A DNA stretch of 64,000 nt from Staphylococcus felis (GCF_003012915.1 NZ_CP027770.1:186001-250000), one strand, 5' to 3'. Counted from the stretch's first letter, positions 48,925 to 58,906 are shown. A program made the numbers and translations. The notes: generated by a model not told the origin, from the letters alone.

Positions 48925-50862
48925 TTATTTTTGATTCCCTTGAGGTCCTGTTTCATATCGATAATCAGTAGGATTTATTCTTTTGAAATCAGGATTATCA
49001 TAAAATCTAAACAAATCACCGTTAAGCACTTTATCGCTCATCTCTAAGTCTGTTTCAACTTGGCGTTTGTTTTTTTCTAAATCTGCCGGTGGTTGTTCTA
49101 ATGGTTGATTGTCTTTATTACTAAAAGCTTTACCATTTACGAACTTGTAGTCACTCGTTACAAAATCACCATTTCTAAATGGAATGACATCGTTATGGTC
49201 TTTCGACAACATGTCTGTACCTAGCATCAGATAATTCTTAGTATCAATACCCATCAGGTGTAACAACGTTGGCATCACATCTACTTGACCAGCATATGTT
49301 TCATCAACTTCTGGCTCAACGCCTGGTGCTTTTAACCAAAAGCCCGTAGCATTTAAATCTGTAAATTTAGCCGCTGTGATAGGTTCACCTAAAAGTTGTT
49401 CCATCGCTTTGTTGTGATTTTCTGAAATACCATAGTGGTCACCATAAATCATAATGACAGAATCATCATATAAGCCACGTTCTTTTAAACCGTTAATAAA
49501 CTGTTCTAACGACTCATCCAAATAACGCGCTGTTTGGATGTAACCGTCCACCGTAGAGTCACCTGTATCTGTTTTAGGAATTGATGCATCTTCAGGTGAT
49601 AACGTAAATGGGTAATGGTTTGTTAACGTAATTAAATGTGTATAGAATGGTTCTTTCTCTTTAGATAAATAGTCTAAAGATTCATCAAAGAACTCTTTAT
49701 CTTTAAGGCCTAAATTTTCTTGATTTTCAGGAGACATATCATAATACGTTGCATCATAAAACTTATCAATACCAAAGTGACGATACACTTGATCACGATT
49801 CCAGAATGTTTTATAGTCACCGTGCATCACGCTCGTTGTATAGTTTTGTTTTTGATGTAAAATAGCTGGCAACGATTGATATGTGTTATCTCCTTTTAAC
49901 GAGAACGCTGAACCTTGTGGCAATCCGTATAAGCTATTATCCATTGTAAATTCAGCATCAGATGTTTTACCTTGGCCAGTTTGATGATAGAAATTAGGAT
50001 AGTATCTAAAATCATTTTGACCAGATGATAATTGGTTTAAAAATGGTGTCACTTCTTCCCCGTTAATCTTTTTGTTGATTAAAAAAGTTTGGAAACTCTC
50101 TAAATGAATTTTAATCACATTTTTGCCTTTCGCTTTACCAAAGTATTCAACGTTAGGCTCTGTGTTCTTCTGTTTAGAGTAGTTCAACACTTCTGTTAAA
50201 TCGTCTTCAGATGCTAATGCTTTTTGTTGATTGTTTTGAATGGTTTTAACACCATCGTACACAGTGAAGTTATATGGACCTAAATATTTCACTAAATATT
50301 TATGGTCAAATGTACGTGTTAATAATTCTGGTCTATCCGTTTCCGCAAAAGCTAAATTCAAGAAGAAAAGTGCAATTGCTGTTGCCATGACAACTGGAAT
50401 AAACTTCTTATGAAAAACATTTTTACTGAGCCACTTTTGTTTGAAAATTAAAATGAACAAGTAAACAATCGTATCGATAAAATACACAAAGTCATGCCAC
50501 TTAAATGATGCACTTACAGCACCACCCATTGAATCGACATTCCCTACTTGGTTCAACGTACTAAATGTAATGAAGTCAGAGAAGAATCTAAAATACACTA
50601 CATTAGCGTAAAGTAAAAATGTAATTAAAAAACCGCCTATGAACATAAACCAATATGCTTTGCGCCCTTTAAAAAATAAAAATACGCTCAAAATAAGTGC
50701 CACTAAGCTATATGGATTTAAGAGTAAGATTAAGTTTTGAGTCAGTCCTTTTACACCGAGCGACAAGTCAACGTAGTAGGCAAAATACGTTTTCAAAGCA
50801 ATGGTTAGCACCATTAAAAGGAAAAACGTGAATATTCCTATTTTCTTTTTATCGTTCTTCAT
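48925..50862 (-). CDS. ltaS: Lipoteichoic acid synthase
   Basis: Membrane enzyme that polymerises glycerol phosphate from phosphatidylglycerol into lipoteichoic acid on the outer face. 645 residues from ATG 50862 ([11 protein letters not shown]) with GGGGGAG upstream. Five membrane helices (1-170), then a signal-peptidase cleavage site ALA-S at 217/218, then the sulfatase-like domain. Catalytic Thr300 (GQGKTSD) and metal-binding Glu255 (HLESF) match S. aureus numbering. Confidence 0.97.
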   Translation of the reverse strand: MKNDKKKIGIFTFFLLMVLTIALKTYFAYYVDLSLGVKGLTQNLILLLNPYSLVALILSVFLFFKGRKAYWFMFIGGFLITFLLYANVVYFRFFSDFITFSTLNQVGNVDSMGGAVSASFKWHDFVYFIDTIVYLFILIFKQKWLSKNVFHKKFIPVVMATAIALFFLNLAFAETDRPELLTRTFDHKYLVKYLGPYNFTVYDGVKTIQNNQQKALASEDDLTEVLNYSKQKNTEPNVEYFGKAKGKNVIKIHLESFQTFLINKKINGEEVTPFLNQLSSGQNDFRYYPNFYHQTGQGKTSDAEFTMDNSLYGLPQGSAFSLKGDNTYQSLPAILHQKQNYTTSVMHGDYKTFWNRDQVYRHFGIDKFYDATYYDMSPENQENLGLKDKEFFDESLDYLSKEKEPFYTHLITLTNHYPFTLSPEDASIPKTDTGDSTVDGYIQTARYLDESLEQFINGLKERGLYDDSVIMIYGDHYGISENHNKAMEQLLGEPITAAKFTDLNATGFWLKAPGVEPEVDETYAGQVDVMPTLLHLMGIDTKNYLMLGTDMLSKDHNDVIPFRNGDFVTSDYKFVNGKAFSNKDNQPLEQPPADLEKNKRQVETDLEMSDKVLNGDLFRFYDNPDFKRINPTDYRYETGPQGNQK

Positions 50863-51411
50863 ATATGCTCCCCCGTTATACATTCAGTCAAGTACTAAAT
50901 CTTAATATCATCTATATAATCATAACATTCGTTTTAATTTGTAATCATTTTGTAATATAAACAAGTTAGTTCAATTTAATAATATATATGAAAAAGTGTG
51001 AAATTTCAAGTCATACATTACCTTTTAAAGGTAAAGTCGTGCAACACGATAAAATATCGCAGCATCCTAACATTCACAAAATCGCAATAAAAAAGTTACA
51101 CATTATGACTCACACACTTTGATATTCGAATAAAAATGAGTATAACGTATTCCGCTATATTTGAACTCCAACTAAAGTTGTAATTTCTTAACTCTTTATT
51201 TAATCAATTAAAAACAGATAGGGCTTTAACAAAAGCGATTATGGCTCGACCCAAACCCTTTGCGAAAAATTAATCGTTCCTTATCTCTACTTTTTCGCAA
51301 ATTGTGAACTTCTACCTAAAAACGCTCCTAGGACATTTTGACACTGTCTTAATATCCCTAGCCCCATCTGTTATAATGTCATAAGTATATTTAATCTATT
51401 TTTTGAAAATG
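50863..51411. other. 549-bp region upstream of ltaS, with an intergenic repeat
   Basis: No gene seen. At about 51213-51375 long imperfect arms AACAGATAGGGCT and AGCCCCATCTGTT enclose a GGCTTTAACAAAAGCG string related to the staphylococcal GGACAAAAGCG repeats and an inner TTTGCGAAAAA/TTTTTCGCAAA hairpin. This may terminate the genes that end at 51412. The part next to ltaS is AT-rich and should hold its promoter; I could not choose one. Confidence 0.5.
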
Positions 51412-52419
51412 CTATGATTTTAACATTTCACCCTGCATGCGGTACTCAATACCTTGAAAAAGTTGTTTGCGCCATTTATGGTATTTCACAAGGTTTTGTT
51501 CTGCTTGAATAATATCAATAAATTGAAATTTGATTTTTGAACCTTGTCTTTTTTGAGCAATTTTTGATAAATGGTAAGAGGCTATTGTGCCTATTTGAGG
51601 ATAGCTTCCCAATGTATAATGATCATTTAATAAGACAATAGGCGTTCCATCTTTTTTGACTTGGATAGTACCTCGCTTAACTGAACGGTGCGGTGGCGTA
51701 TCTTCATAATAAGCCTTGACAGGTGTTCCTTCTAAAATAATCCCCATACGGTTTGCTTTGCTTGAAACTTTATACTCTTCTTTAATAAAACCTTGTAATA
51801 CTGAAGATTCAAAGTCTTCAGCGCCTTTGCCCGGAATCACATGTACAACGTCAGAGACATAGTTGAATGATAATGCATAACCATCAACACCCCAGTCTGT
51901 CTCCTTCAACTCTTCTAGGTTTGCAAACAGTTTGTGATGCCTTGCATTATAAGAGCGCTTCATACTAAGCTCATCTCCAGCTTTAAGCGTTCGACCATAA
52001 TGGCCTCCCAACTTTGAGTTCGTATCCGTAGAAGTAGAACCCAACCATTCACCCAACTCAAATCCACCAGCAACTGCCAAATAAACTCTTGTTCCACGAC
52101 GCAACGCATCAAACGTCAATACGTCACCTTTATTCATTAAATAAAGTTTATTAGATCTAATTTGTCGTTCTTCTTGATGTGCTATGACTTGAGCCCCTGA
52201 TAATGCAATAAGTGTCGGCTCAGTAAAACGGAGTCTCGCCATTTGATTAGTCATTTCGAGAGTAGCTTCATTACGATCATTCCCTACCAGACGATTAGCA
52301 ATTTCATGTGCCAACATATCCAGTGCACCACTTCGAATCACTCCTAAATGCTCATAGCCTTTGCGACCGAAGTCTTGAAAAGTAGAAAACAGACCGCCTT
52401 CTTCGACAATAATTGTCAT
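51412..52419 (-). CDS. pxpC: 5-oxoprolinase subunit C-like (KipA/biotin-dependent carboxylase fold)
   Basis: 335 residues of the KipA/PxpC (AHS2, allophanate hydrolase subunit 2-like) family. N-terminal GGLFSTFQDFGRKGYEHLG and the GALDMLAHEIANRLVGND segment are characteristic. With PxpA and PxpB, PxpC hydrolyses 5-oxoproline to glutamate. It overlaps the PxpB-like gene by 4 bp. No pxpA (LamB/YcsF) gene is in the window, so activity depends on a copy elsewhere. Confidence 0.85.
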   Translation of the reverse strand: MTIIVEEGGLFSTFQDFGRKGYEHLGVIRSGALDMLAHEIANRLVGNDRNEATLEMTNQMARLRFTEPTLIALSGAQVIAHQEERQIRSNKLYLMNKGDVLTFDALRRGTRVYLAVAGGFELGEWLGSTSTDTNSKLGGHYGRTLKAGDELSMKRSYNARHHKLFANLEELKETDWGVDGYALSFNYVSDVVHVIPGKGAEDFESSVLQGFIKEEYKVSSKANRMGIILEGTPVKAYYEDTPPHRSVKRGTIQVKKDGTPIVLLNDHYTLGSYPQIGTIASYHLSKIAQKRQGSKIKFQFIDIIQAEQNLVKYHKWRKQLFQGIEYRMQGEMLKS

Positions 52420-53096
52420 GACGTGTGACCTCCTCTTTGGATTGGAGAAAATTTCACAGTATCTCCCAACGCGATACGTGTGAAGTCTTTTTGACTTGAA
52501 TCAAATAGCTTTAATGGTGTATAGCCTATGACTAACCAATCCTCATATAAATCTGTCGTTGTAATACCACACTTATGATTTTCAACAATAATTGAACCTG
52601 CAGGAATCATACGCTTTTTGGAAGCTGTATGATTGACAACGATGCGCTTATCCATCTCGGTTAAATATGGAAAGCCTGGTGAGTAGCCCATCATCGAAAC
52701 AAAATAATTTGGAGCAGTATGGTATTGAATAAATGTTTCTAAATCTAAATCCAATTCGTCAAGCAACTGTGGCAGATGTGGACCGTGTTCATTGTCATAA
52801 TATACAGGTACTTCGACAAATTTAGGATTCCCTTCTACTAATTCATCCAACTTAATATGTTCAATCATATCTTTTAAATATAAAAATGGTGACGGAATAT
52901 CAAGATGCTTCATCATCATACGTGCATCATACGAAATAAGCATATCAGTTTCAGTTGGTACGATTTCAGTAATAAATGGTTCATTTTTTTCAAGCAAGTA
53001 CTGGCGTACGGCTAGTAATTGACGCACCGATGCAGGTGTGACTGGTTCTCGCCCTGATACAATAATTGCTTGATCACCTTGACTATAAACTTTCAT
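52416..53096 (-). CDS. pxpB: 5-oxoprolinase subunit B-like (KipI family)
   Basis: 226 residues of the KipI/PxpB (AHS1) family. Signature GYSPGFPYLTEMD (about residues 132-144), then IPAGSIIVENHKCGITTTDL. In B. subtilis the homologue KipI inhibits sporulation kinase A, but in most bacteria the pair works in 5-oxoproline breakdown. The start is preceded by AGAGGTGTAGAAG. The gene lies 14 bp downstream of a small membrane-protein gene. Confidence 0.85.
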   Translation of the reverse strand: MKVYSQGDQAIIVSGREPVTPASVRQLLAVRQYLLEKNEPFITEIVPTETDMLISYDARMMMKHLDIPSPFLYLKDMIEHIKLDELVEGNPKFVEVPVYYDNEHGPHLPQLLDELDLDLETFIQYHTAPNYFVSMMGYSPGFPYLTEMDKRIVVNHTASKKRMIPAGSIIVENHKCGITTTDLYEDWLVIGYTPLKLFDSSQKDFTRIALGDTVKFSPIQRGGHTS

Positions 53097-53110
53097 CTTC
53101 TACACCTCTA

Positions 53111-53317
53111 CTACTCATGATAAAATAATTTTAATATTGAAACGACAGCAGTTATGAAAAACTTCATCAATTGATAAATCAATAGTCCTTCTATAATAAA
53201 AATGAGACTTAACCATATCAAAATGACAGACTTTTGAACATTTTGTACAAGCCTCTCTCCTACATATTGGCCAATCCACATCACTAAAACAAATAATACT
53301 AGATATAGAATAATCAA
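53111..53317 (-). CDS. Small two-helix membrane protein
   Basis: 68 residues starting at a TTG (53317) with AGGTG seven bases upstream. Two hydrophobic helices, about residues 2-19 and 29-62 (the second long, possibly two). I do not recognise the family. It sits between pabC (16 bp upstream) and the PxpB-like gene (14 bp downstream), so it is probably translated as part of that transcript. Confidence 0.6.
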   Translation of the reverse strand: MIILYLVLFVLVMWIGQYVGERLVQNVQKSVILIWLSLIFIIEGLLIYQLMKFFITAVVSILKLFYHE

Positions 53318-53333
53318 AAAGACACCTACTTAT

Positions 53334-53942
53334 TCATTTTATAAGGATAACTGGAACCCATTCTCTCAAACTATTTATCATCCAAAGTTGACCACCTTTT
53401 GCCAAAACATGTTTAAGCTCTTCAACCGTAATGCATTTGGTTTGAATCAGCCCTCGGTCAAGCAAAAATTGACGCATACATCCACTTAAAAAATCATGGT
53501 TAAATGGTGGTGTGTAATATACGTCTCCAAACTGTAAAACCATGTTTCCAATATCAAATTCTAATATTTTATTAGCTTTATCGTACAATAAAATTAAATC
53601 GCTTTCCTTTGAGTGATGCAAATATTCACGATTAGATGTTTTATATAGACGGTGCCAATCTGGGGTATCTTCACTCATCTTGACAAGTCGTGCAGTCATT
53701 TCTTTCGTGTGGGGTAAAGCATGACATTCGTAATCCATTTGCCCACTTTCATCCAAGATTACCTTCGTCCGATATAGACCACTAGGATACATAGATGTTA
53801 AGTCATCTATACACGATAGCCATCTTGTTGGACTAAATGGTATATTCAATTGAAGACTCGCATGTTGCATACGTTGAAAATGATAATTTTGTCGCAAAAT
53901 CTTACCGTTTTCTAGTCGCATCGTTTCGAATAAGTACATCAT
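53334..53942 (-). CDS. pabC: Aminodeoxychorismate lyase (class IV aminotransferase)
   Basis: 202-residue PLP enzyme predicted to release p-aminobenzoate from aminodeoxychorismate for folate synthesis. It begins MMYLFETMRL, has the active-site region DKANKILEFDIGN and ends with MINSLREWVPV. It is shorter than typical fold-IV enzymes (about 270), a form often fused or placed beside pabB in Firmicutes. The start overlaps the pabB stop (TAATG). Confidence 0.85.
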   Translation of the reverse strand: MMYLFETMRLENGKILRQNYHFQRMQHASLQLNIPFSPTRWLSCIDDLTSMYPSGLYRTKVILDESGQMDYECHALPHTKEMTARLVKMSEDTPDWHRLYKTSNREYLHHSKESDLILLYDKANKILEFDIGNMVLQFGDVYYTPPFNHDFLSGCMRQFLLDRGLIQTKCITVEELKHVLAKGGQLWMINSLREWVPVILIK

Positions 53943-55081
53943 TATCCCTCTAATATTTTGGTTTTAGTTAAAAATTCTTTATATTCTTTTTGCGGATCTG
54001 AATCAATCGTAATCCCTGCTCCAACACCATATACTAATCGATTATGAAGTTGTTGCACTGTTCGAATGGGCACATTGAATATAGCCTTGCCATCAGGATG
54101 TAATAAACCAATCGTACCACAATATCCATGTCGTGGTGTGGACTCTAATTGATTAATAATATTCATTGTATTCACTTTAGGTGCTCCAGTAATTGACCCA
54201 CAAGGGAAAAGCGCTTCAAACATTTCATTATATGATGACACATTCTCGACTTGTCCCAATACCATCGTTGTCATTTGAAATACAGTCTTATACGCTTCAA
54301 TAAGGAATGGATGCTTTACTTCAACTGTCCCTGTACGTGCTATTCTTGCGATATCATTGCGAAGTAGGTCTACTATCATCACATTTTCAGCACGGTCTTT
54401 TGCAGATTGTTGAAGTTCTTGAAAATTTTTCTCATCTTCTTCAACCGTTGCTCCTCTTTGTATAGTGCCTTTCATCGGCTTACTCACAATCATTCTCTCA
54501 TTTGCCTCACCAAACGGGCCTACTTGGAAAAAGAGCTCTGGAGAAATTGAAGCTATTTTCAAATCCTCTGTATCTATCAAAACAGTATAATGACCATTCC
54601 CCTTTTGAGTTAAAAAAGCGTATAACGTTGATATACAAACCTTTTCTGCACTTTCAAAACGTGTTGTATAGTTCACTTGATACGTCCAACCTGAAATAAT
54701 TTCTTGTTGAATCGTACGTATATGCTTTTGTATTTCATCTGACGTATGAATACACGAAAATTTTGGCATTTGAAATTGTGACAGAGGCATAGATTCCCCC
54801 TCTTCATCAACAGGATGTTCAAATGCATAATACGCTGCATAGATATGATCTTCTGGCACATTAACTTCAAAACTTTGATTATAGTACGTTGCAGCTTCAT
54901 ACGTTAAATACAAAGCGACGTAATAGCCTTGACGTTGGTAATACTCCGCTTCCTCTACAACACGCCCTACCTCGGTATAATTTGTCGCAATCGCATAGTG
55001 AAGCGGATTGTGAAATGTATATTCATACCGGGTTGTATCATCTGGACTGTTATAATAAACATAGTTAAACTTCACAACCAT
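53942..55081 (-). CDS. pabB: Aminodeoxychorismate synthase component I
   Basis: Aminates chorismate using ammonia from PabA. 379 residues from ATG 55081 (MVVKFNYVYYN). The chorismate-binding domain fills the C-terminal two-thirds: FQMTTMVLGQVE, ALFPCGSITGAPKVNTM (about 288-304) and the GAGITIDSDPQKEY end. The N-terminus overlaps pabA by 17 bp. With pabA and pabC it makes p-aminobenzoate for folate. Confidence 0.93.
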   Translation of the reverse strand: MVVKFNYVYYNSPDDTTRYEYTFHNPLHYAIATNYTEVGRVVEEAEYYQRQGYYVALYLTYEAATYYNQSFEVNVPEDHIYAAYYAFEHPVDEEGESMPLSQFQMPKFSCIHTSDEIQKHIRTIQQEIISGWTYQVNYTTRFESAEKVCISTLYAFLTQKGNGHYTVLIDTEDLKIASISPELFFQVGPFGEANERMIVSKPMKGTIQRGATVEEDEKNFQELQQSAKDRAENVMIVDLLRNDIARIARTGTVEVKHPFLIEAYKTVFQMTTMVLGQVENVSSYNEMFEALFPCGSITGAPKVNTMNIINQLESTPRHGYCGTIGLLHPDGKAIFNVPIRTVQQLHNRLVYGVGAGITIDSDPQKEYKEFLTKTKILEG

Positions 55082-55658
55082 TAACAACCCCCGCCTTCAC
55101 CAAAAAGTTTCGAAATTGTGCATGCCCATACTCCGATAGTATGGATTCAGGATGATATTGCACACCATATATCGGTCGATATTGATGTTCTATTGCCATG
55201 ACCATCCCCTCCTCATTTTGTGCTGTTATTTTGAGCGGTGACCGGATGGTTTTGATGTCTGCTATTAACGAATGATAGCGCATCACATTAAAGCGTGTCG
55301 GTAATCCACTAAACAAACAAGACTCATGGTGTTCTATTGTTGTCGTATGACCATGCACAGGGTATGGTGCTTTAATAATATCACCACCGTAATATGCGAC
55401 GATAAGCTGAAAACCTAAACATACACCAAGCATGGGGACAGTCGATTCGAATGTCTGCATTACCTCATATAAAATGGGATAGTCGTTAGGAGCACCTGGA
55501 CCCGGCGAGATAACAATTGCTTCCGGATTAAGTTGCTGTAATTGTTGAACATTCACATCCTCTATATCAACAACGTGAATCTGTTGACCACTTTCCGTCT
55601 CTAAATAATCCACTACATTATATGTAAATGAATCTTTATTATCTATCATTACTATCAT
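55065..55658 (-). CDS. pabA: Aminodeoxychorismate synthase component II (glutamine amidotransferase)
   Basis: Supplies ammonia to PabB. 197 residues from ATG 55658 (MIVMIDNKDSF), with a GAGG site nine bases before; an in-frame start at 55673 is less likely. Class I amidotransferase triad: Cys in LGVCLGFQLI, His and Glu in QYHPESILSE. ISPGPGAP is typical. It resembles TrpG, but its partner gene is pabB-like and no trp genes are near. Confidence 0.93.
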   Translation of the reverse strand: MIVMIDNKDSFTYNVVDYLETESGQQIHVVDIEDVNVQQLQQLNPEAIVISPGPGAPNDYPILYEVMQTFESTVPMLGVCLGFQLIVAYYGGDIIKAPYPVHGHTTTIEHHESCLFSGLPTRFNVMRYHSLIADIKTIRSPLKITAQNEEGMVMAIEHQYRPIYGVQYHPESILSEYGHAQFRNFLVKAGVVNGCEV

Positions 55659-55815
55659 TATTGATTGCCTCATTTAATTCATATTATATTCTATTATCAC
55701 AAATGTTACGCAAATTGACAAAGCAGAATTCATAAAAATGTAAAATGATTCCTATTTTACCGACTTGATTTATAATTACAATTGTATTAGAGTATACAAC
55801 ATATTAAATAGAAAA

Positions 55816-55853
55816 AGAGGTTCCTAGCGACTAACCCTCTATAAAAAACTAGA
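55816..55853 (+). ncRNA. preQ1 class I riboswitch
   Basis: The sequence AGAGGTTCCTAGCGACTAAC, followed by CCTCTATAAAAAACTAGA, matches the preQ1-I aptamer: P1 stem AGAGG/CCTCT, loop cytosines, and an A-rich tail that forms the pseudoknot. It lies 78 bp before queC and is followed at once by a terminator hairpin, so preQ1 binding should shut off queCDE. Confidence 0.93.
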
Positions 55854-55895
55854 CCATCCTAACGTGTCTATCTTTTTATAGGGATGGCTTTTTTT
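55852..55895 (+). terminator. preQ1 riboswitch expression-platform terminator
   Basis: Stem GACCATCCT with GGGATGGCT followed by TTTTTTT. It abuts the aptamer tail (CTAGA), so ligand binding and terminator folding are linked. Confidence 0.85.
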
Positions 55896-55930
55896 ATGCC
55901 TAAAAGAACCTTTAAAAGGAGAGAATCATT

Positions 55931-56602
55931 ATGTCAGAAGTGCTTCACAACGAAAAAGCACTTGTCGTTTTTAGCGGTGGCCAAGATAGTACGACTTGCT
56001 TATTTTATGCTTTAAAACATTTCGAATCAGTTGAGCTAGTGACCTTTGAATACGGCCAGCGTCATGCAAAAGAAATTGAAGTCGCACGTCACATTGCAAA
56101 AGATCAAGACTTGAAACACCATGTTTTGGATATGTCTTTACTCTCACAACTTTCACCTAACGCCTTAACATCATCAGATATTGCTATTTCTGATAATGAT
56201 GGTGTCCCGAACACCTTCGTTCCAGCGCGAAACTTATTGTTTTTGTCTTTTGCAGGTGCACTCGCCTACCAGATTAACGCTAAACATATCGTAACAGGCG
56301 TATGTGAAACAGACTTTTCTGGGTATCCCGACTGCCGTGATAGTTTTATTAAATCTATGAATCTTTCATTAAACTTATCGATGGATAGAGATTTTGTTAT
56401 TCATACACCATTAATGTGGTTAAATAAAAAAGAAACGTGGGCGTTAAGTGATGAATTAGGTGTACTCGATTACGTTCGTTACAATACATTAACTTGCTAT
56501 AACGGTATTATCGCTGAAGGTTGCGGCACATGCCCTGCTTGTCGTTTACGCCAACGCGGTCTCGAAAGTTATTTAGAAGAGAAAGGAGCTCAAAATCAAT
56601 GA
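55931..56602 (+). CDS. queC: 7-cyano-7-deazaguanine synthase
   Basis: Makes preQ0 from 7-carboxy-7-deazaguanine, ammonia and ATP. 223 residues. PP-loop [11 protein letters not shown] (about 12-22), [10 protein letters not shown], and the zinc-binding C-terminus [13 protein letters not shown] (about 197-209, with one Cys further upstream). First gene of queCDE, controlled by the preQ1 riboswitch. Its stop overlaps the queD start (ATGA). Confidence 0.97.
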   Translation: MSEVLHNEKALVVFSGGQDSTTCLFYALKHFESVELVTFEYGQRHAKEIEVARHIAKDQDLKHHVLDMSLLSQLSPNALTSSDIAISDNDGVPNTFVPARNLLFLSFAGALAYQINAKHIVTGVCETDFSGYPDCRDSFIKSMNLSLNLSMDRDFVIHTPLMWLNKKETWALSDELGVLDYVRYNTLTCYNGIIAEGCGTCPACRLRQRGLESYLEEKGAQNQ

Positions 56603-57030
56603 TGCAACAAATTTATCCTTCAGTTGACCACGATTATATGTTCGAATTGAATAAAGATTTCAATTTTTCAGCAGCTCACTTTATTCCAGATGAACGCGCA
56701 GGAAAGTGTCAGCGTGTGCATGGACATACGTACTTTGTCAATTTAACAATCGCCGGAGACCAATTGGATGAGCTCGGTTTTTTAATTAACTTTAGCACAT
56801 TAAAAAGTATGATTCATGATCAATTCGACCACTATTTATTAAATGATTTAACGGCATTTAAAGGTAAAAGTCCATCTACTGAAGTTGTAGCCCAAACAAT
56901 CTATCACATCATAGAAGCACATCTCTCAAAACTCCCTAATGCGCCAAAATGCTTACAAGTCTTTTTAAGAGAAACACCAACAAGCTATGTTGTTTATCGC
57001 CCAAAGCATAAGGAGCATCCAAATGGCTAA
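56599..57030 (+). CDS. queD: 6-carboxytetrahydropterin synthase QueD
   Basis: Converts dihydroneopterin triphosphate to 6-carboxy-tetrahydropterin in the queuosine pathway. 143 residues from ATG 56599, with AAAGGAG upstream. Zinc His residues are in FNFSAAHF (about 22-29) and [11 protein letters not shown] (about 44-54). Catalytic Cys is in KCQRVHGH. It overlaps queC and queE by a few bases. Confidence 0.95.
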   Translation: MMQQIYPSVDHDYMFELNKDFNFSAAHFIPDERAGKCQRVHGHTYFVNLTIAGDQLDELGFLINFSTLKSMIHDQFDHYLLNDLTAFKGKSPSTEVVAQTIYHIIEAHLSKLPNAPKCLQVFLRETPTSYVVYRPKHKEHPNG

Positions 57031-57736
57031 AATACCTGTACTTGAAATATTCGGTCCTACTATACAAGGTGAAGGCCGTGTCGTCGGCCGTAAAACCATG
57101 TTTGTCCGTACAGCTGGTTGTGATTTTCGTTGTAGCTGGTGTGACTCAAAATTCACTTGGGATGGCAGTATGAAAGACGCAATCCAAATGATGACCGCAG
57201 ATGAAATATTTGAATCACTCAAACTTATTGGCGGTGATTGTTTTAATCATGTCACAATATCTGGTGGAAACCCCGCATTAATTAAAGGACTTCAATCGTT
57301 TGTAGATTTATGTCATAGCCAAAATATTAAAACAGCATTAGAAACTCAAGGCTCTCACTTCAAACCTTGGATGCGCCAAATAGATGATTTGACAATTTCA
57401 CCTAAACCGCCTAGTTCAGGTATGACACATGACCTTAATATACTAGATGGGGTTATTGATCAATGCGATGAAAGCAAAATCAACCTTAAAGTCGTTATTT
57501 TTGATGAAACTGACTATCAATTCGCTAAAATAATACATCACCGCTATCCGGATTTACCATTTTATTTGCAAGTTGGTAACCCTTACCTTGATGATCAAGT
57601 TGAACACCACACATCAAAGCTTCTTTCAAGATATGAATGGCTTATTCAATTAGTGATGAAAAGCTCAGATATGAATGATGTTTTTGTTTTACCTCAACTT
57701 CATACATTGGTGTGGAGTAATCAAAAGGGTGTATAA
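57023..57736 (+). CDS. queE: 7-carboxy-7-deazaguanine synthase (radical SAM)
   Basis: Radical-SAM enzyme that contracts 6-carboxy-tetrahydropterin to 7-carboxy-7-deazaguanine. 237 residues from ATG 57023, preceded by AAGGAGC. The 4Fe-4S cysteines are Cys33, Cys37 and Cys40 (GCDFRCSWCD). FGPTIQGEGRVVGRKTMFVR and TISGGNPAL are family motifs. Last gene of queCDE; queF for the next step is at 30801. Confidence 0.95.
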   Translation: MAKIPVLEIFGPTIQGEGRVVGRKTMFVRTAGCDFRCSWCDSKFTWDGSMKDAIQMMTADEIFESLKLIGGDCFNHVTISGGNPALIKGLQSFVDLCHSQNIKTALETQGSHFKPWMRQIDDLTISPKPPSSGMTHDLNILDGVIDQCDESKINLKVVIFDETDYQFAKIIHHRYPDLPFYLQVGNPYLDDQVEHHTSKLLSRYEWLIQLVMKSSDMNDVFVLPQLHTLVWSNQKGV

Positions 57737-57865
57737 ATGATTTTAACCATAGAGAAAGTGGTGTCTTTAATACGTACGCATTAGATTTTCTCACTATACA
57801 CAACCACTTATTCTTTTATTTTTTAAAAGATTAAAACCTTAACATATGCTAACTTTGTGATAGGT

Positions 57866-57874
57866 TGCTATAAT
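57866..57874 (+). promoter_or_regulatory. Extended -10 promoter for the 199-residue membrane protein
   Basis: TGCTATAAT, an extended -10 (TGn-TATAAT) without a clear -35, 34 bp before the start codon. Confidence 0.45.
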
Positions 57875-57907
57875 AATAAAATGAATCGATAAAGTTAGGA
57901 GAAAATC

Positions 57908-58507
57908 ATGGCGCTTTTTGTAATACTGAATATCATTATTGTGATTGTGACATTATTAATAGATTTATATCGTCATCAATTTCATTCTATAAGTTTCAGT
58001 TCAGTTTTGCTCGCAATTACATTAAATAGTATATTTAATCAAATTTTATTAAGTAAGCTGACTTTTATTTCCATATTTACAATGTTGATGTATTGTATAT
58101 GGCTATTGATACAAATGCTTTTAGACCGATACTATCAGCCTTTTTTAATTCAAAATCAAAAGTTTTTTTCAAGTATAGTAACGATAATGATGAGTATCTC
58201 TTTAGTCATAATATATCAAACAGGCGACCAATCCTATTATATGTCTGTCCCTTATTTAGCGCCTGCCATTTTTCTATTAGGTTGTATTGCGTTATGTTCT
58301 AATATGATTGGACTTCCACTTCTTGCAAATCTCTATAAGAAACTTAAAGTTCGACATACGCTCTGGATTGGAACAATGATTATTATTCTTTCATTTATTG
58401 TGATGACTCTACTAACACCTTTTTGGTATGTTATTTTAGTTGTAAATTTATTATTTTTGACTAATTTGCTTTTAGAAAAAATATTTATTTTAAAAAAAGA
58501 TGATTAA
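57908..58507 (+). CDS. Hypothetical six-helix membrane protein
   Basis: 199 residues, almost entirely hydrophobic. About six membrane helices (2-20, 28-45, 50-70, 80-100, 115-135, 150-190), with short basic loops and a KKDD C-terminus. No motif I recognise. TAGGAG precedes the ATG. It is encoded after queCDE with its own promoter and is followed by a sigma-B-like promoter at its stop codon. Confidence 0.75.
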   Translation: MALFVILNIIIVIVTLLIDLYRHQFHSISFSSVLLAITLNSIFNQILLSKLTFISIFTMLMYCIWLLIQMLLDRYYQPFLIQNQKFFSSIVTIMMSISLVIIYQTGDQSYYMSVPYLAPAIFLLGCIALCSNMIGLPLLANLYKKLKVRHTLWIGTMIIILSFIVMTLLTPFWYVILVVNLLFLTNLLLEKIFILKKDD

Positions 58508-58527
58508 CATCGATAAATTGGTGGTAT
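58502..58527 (+). promoter_or_regulatory. Candidate sigma-B promoter for the GlsB-like gene
   Basis: GATTAA (58502-58507), 14-bp spacer, TGGTAT (58522-58527). The staphylococcal sigma-B consensus is GTTTAA-N12-15-GGGTAT; five of six bases match in each half. It starts inside the stop codon of the upstream gene and lies 37 bp before the next start. Confidence 0.5.
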
Positions 58528-58563
58528 ATATCAATCAGTATAAAGATAAAAGGAGGAAATCTT

Positions 58564-58818
58564 ATGGGTTTCATAATTATGTTAATAGTCGGCGGACTCA
58601 TTGGTTGGGCTGCCGGTGCAATATTAAGTAAAGATATTCCAGGTGGTATCATCGGAAACATTATTGCTGGTCTTATTGGTTCTTGGTTAGGTACATCATT
58701 ATTTGGTCACTGGGGTCCATCTTTAGGTGGCGTTTATATCTTCCCAGCATTAATCGGTTCAATTATCTTAATTGCATTAGTATCACTTGTATTAGGTGGA
58801 TTACGTAAAAAGAAATAA
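58564..58818 (+). CDS. GlsB/YeaQ/YmgE family stress membrane protein
   Basis: 84 residues with three membrane helices rich in glycine (GGLIGWAAGAIL, GGIIGNIIAGLIGSWLG, PALIGSIILIALVSLVLGG) and a basic RKKK tail. This is the transglycosylase-associated/GlsB family, often induced by general stress. AAAAGGAGGAAATCTT is a strong ribosome-binding site. The sigma-B-like promoter upstream fits a stress role; the molecular function is unknown. Confidence 0.85.
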   Translation: MGFIIMLIVGGLIGWAAGAILSKDIPGGIIGNIIAGLIGSWLGTSLFGHWGPSLGGVYIFPALIGSIILIALVSLVLGGLRKKK

Positions 58819-58860
58819 TTGAGACAAGCTTAAAATATAACTATCTCAGTAATCGAAAAG

Positions 58861-58906
58861 CTTCGAGGTTTTCGTAAGAATTTACGAAAAATCTCGAAGT
58901 TTTTTT
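58861..58906 (+). terminator. GlsB-like gene terminator
   Basis: Stem CTTCGAGGTTTTCGTAA / TTACGAAAAATCTCGAAG followed by TTTTTTT. Confidence 0.92.
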
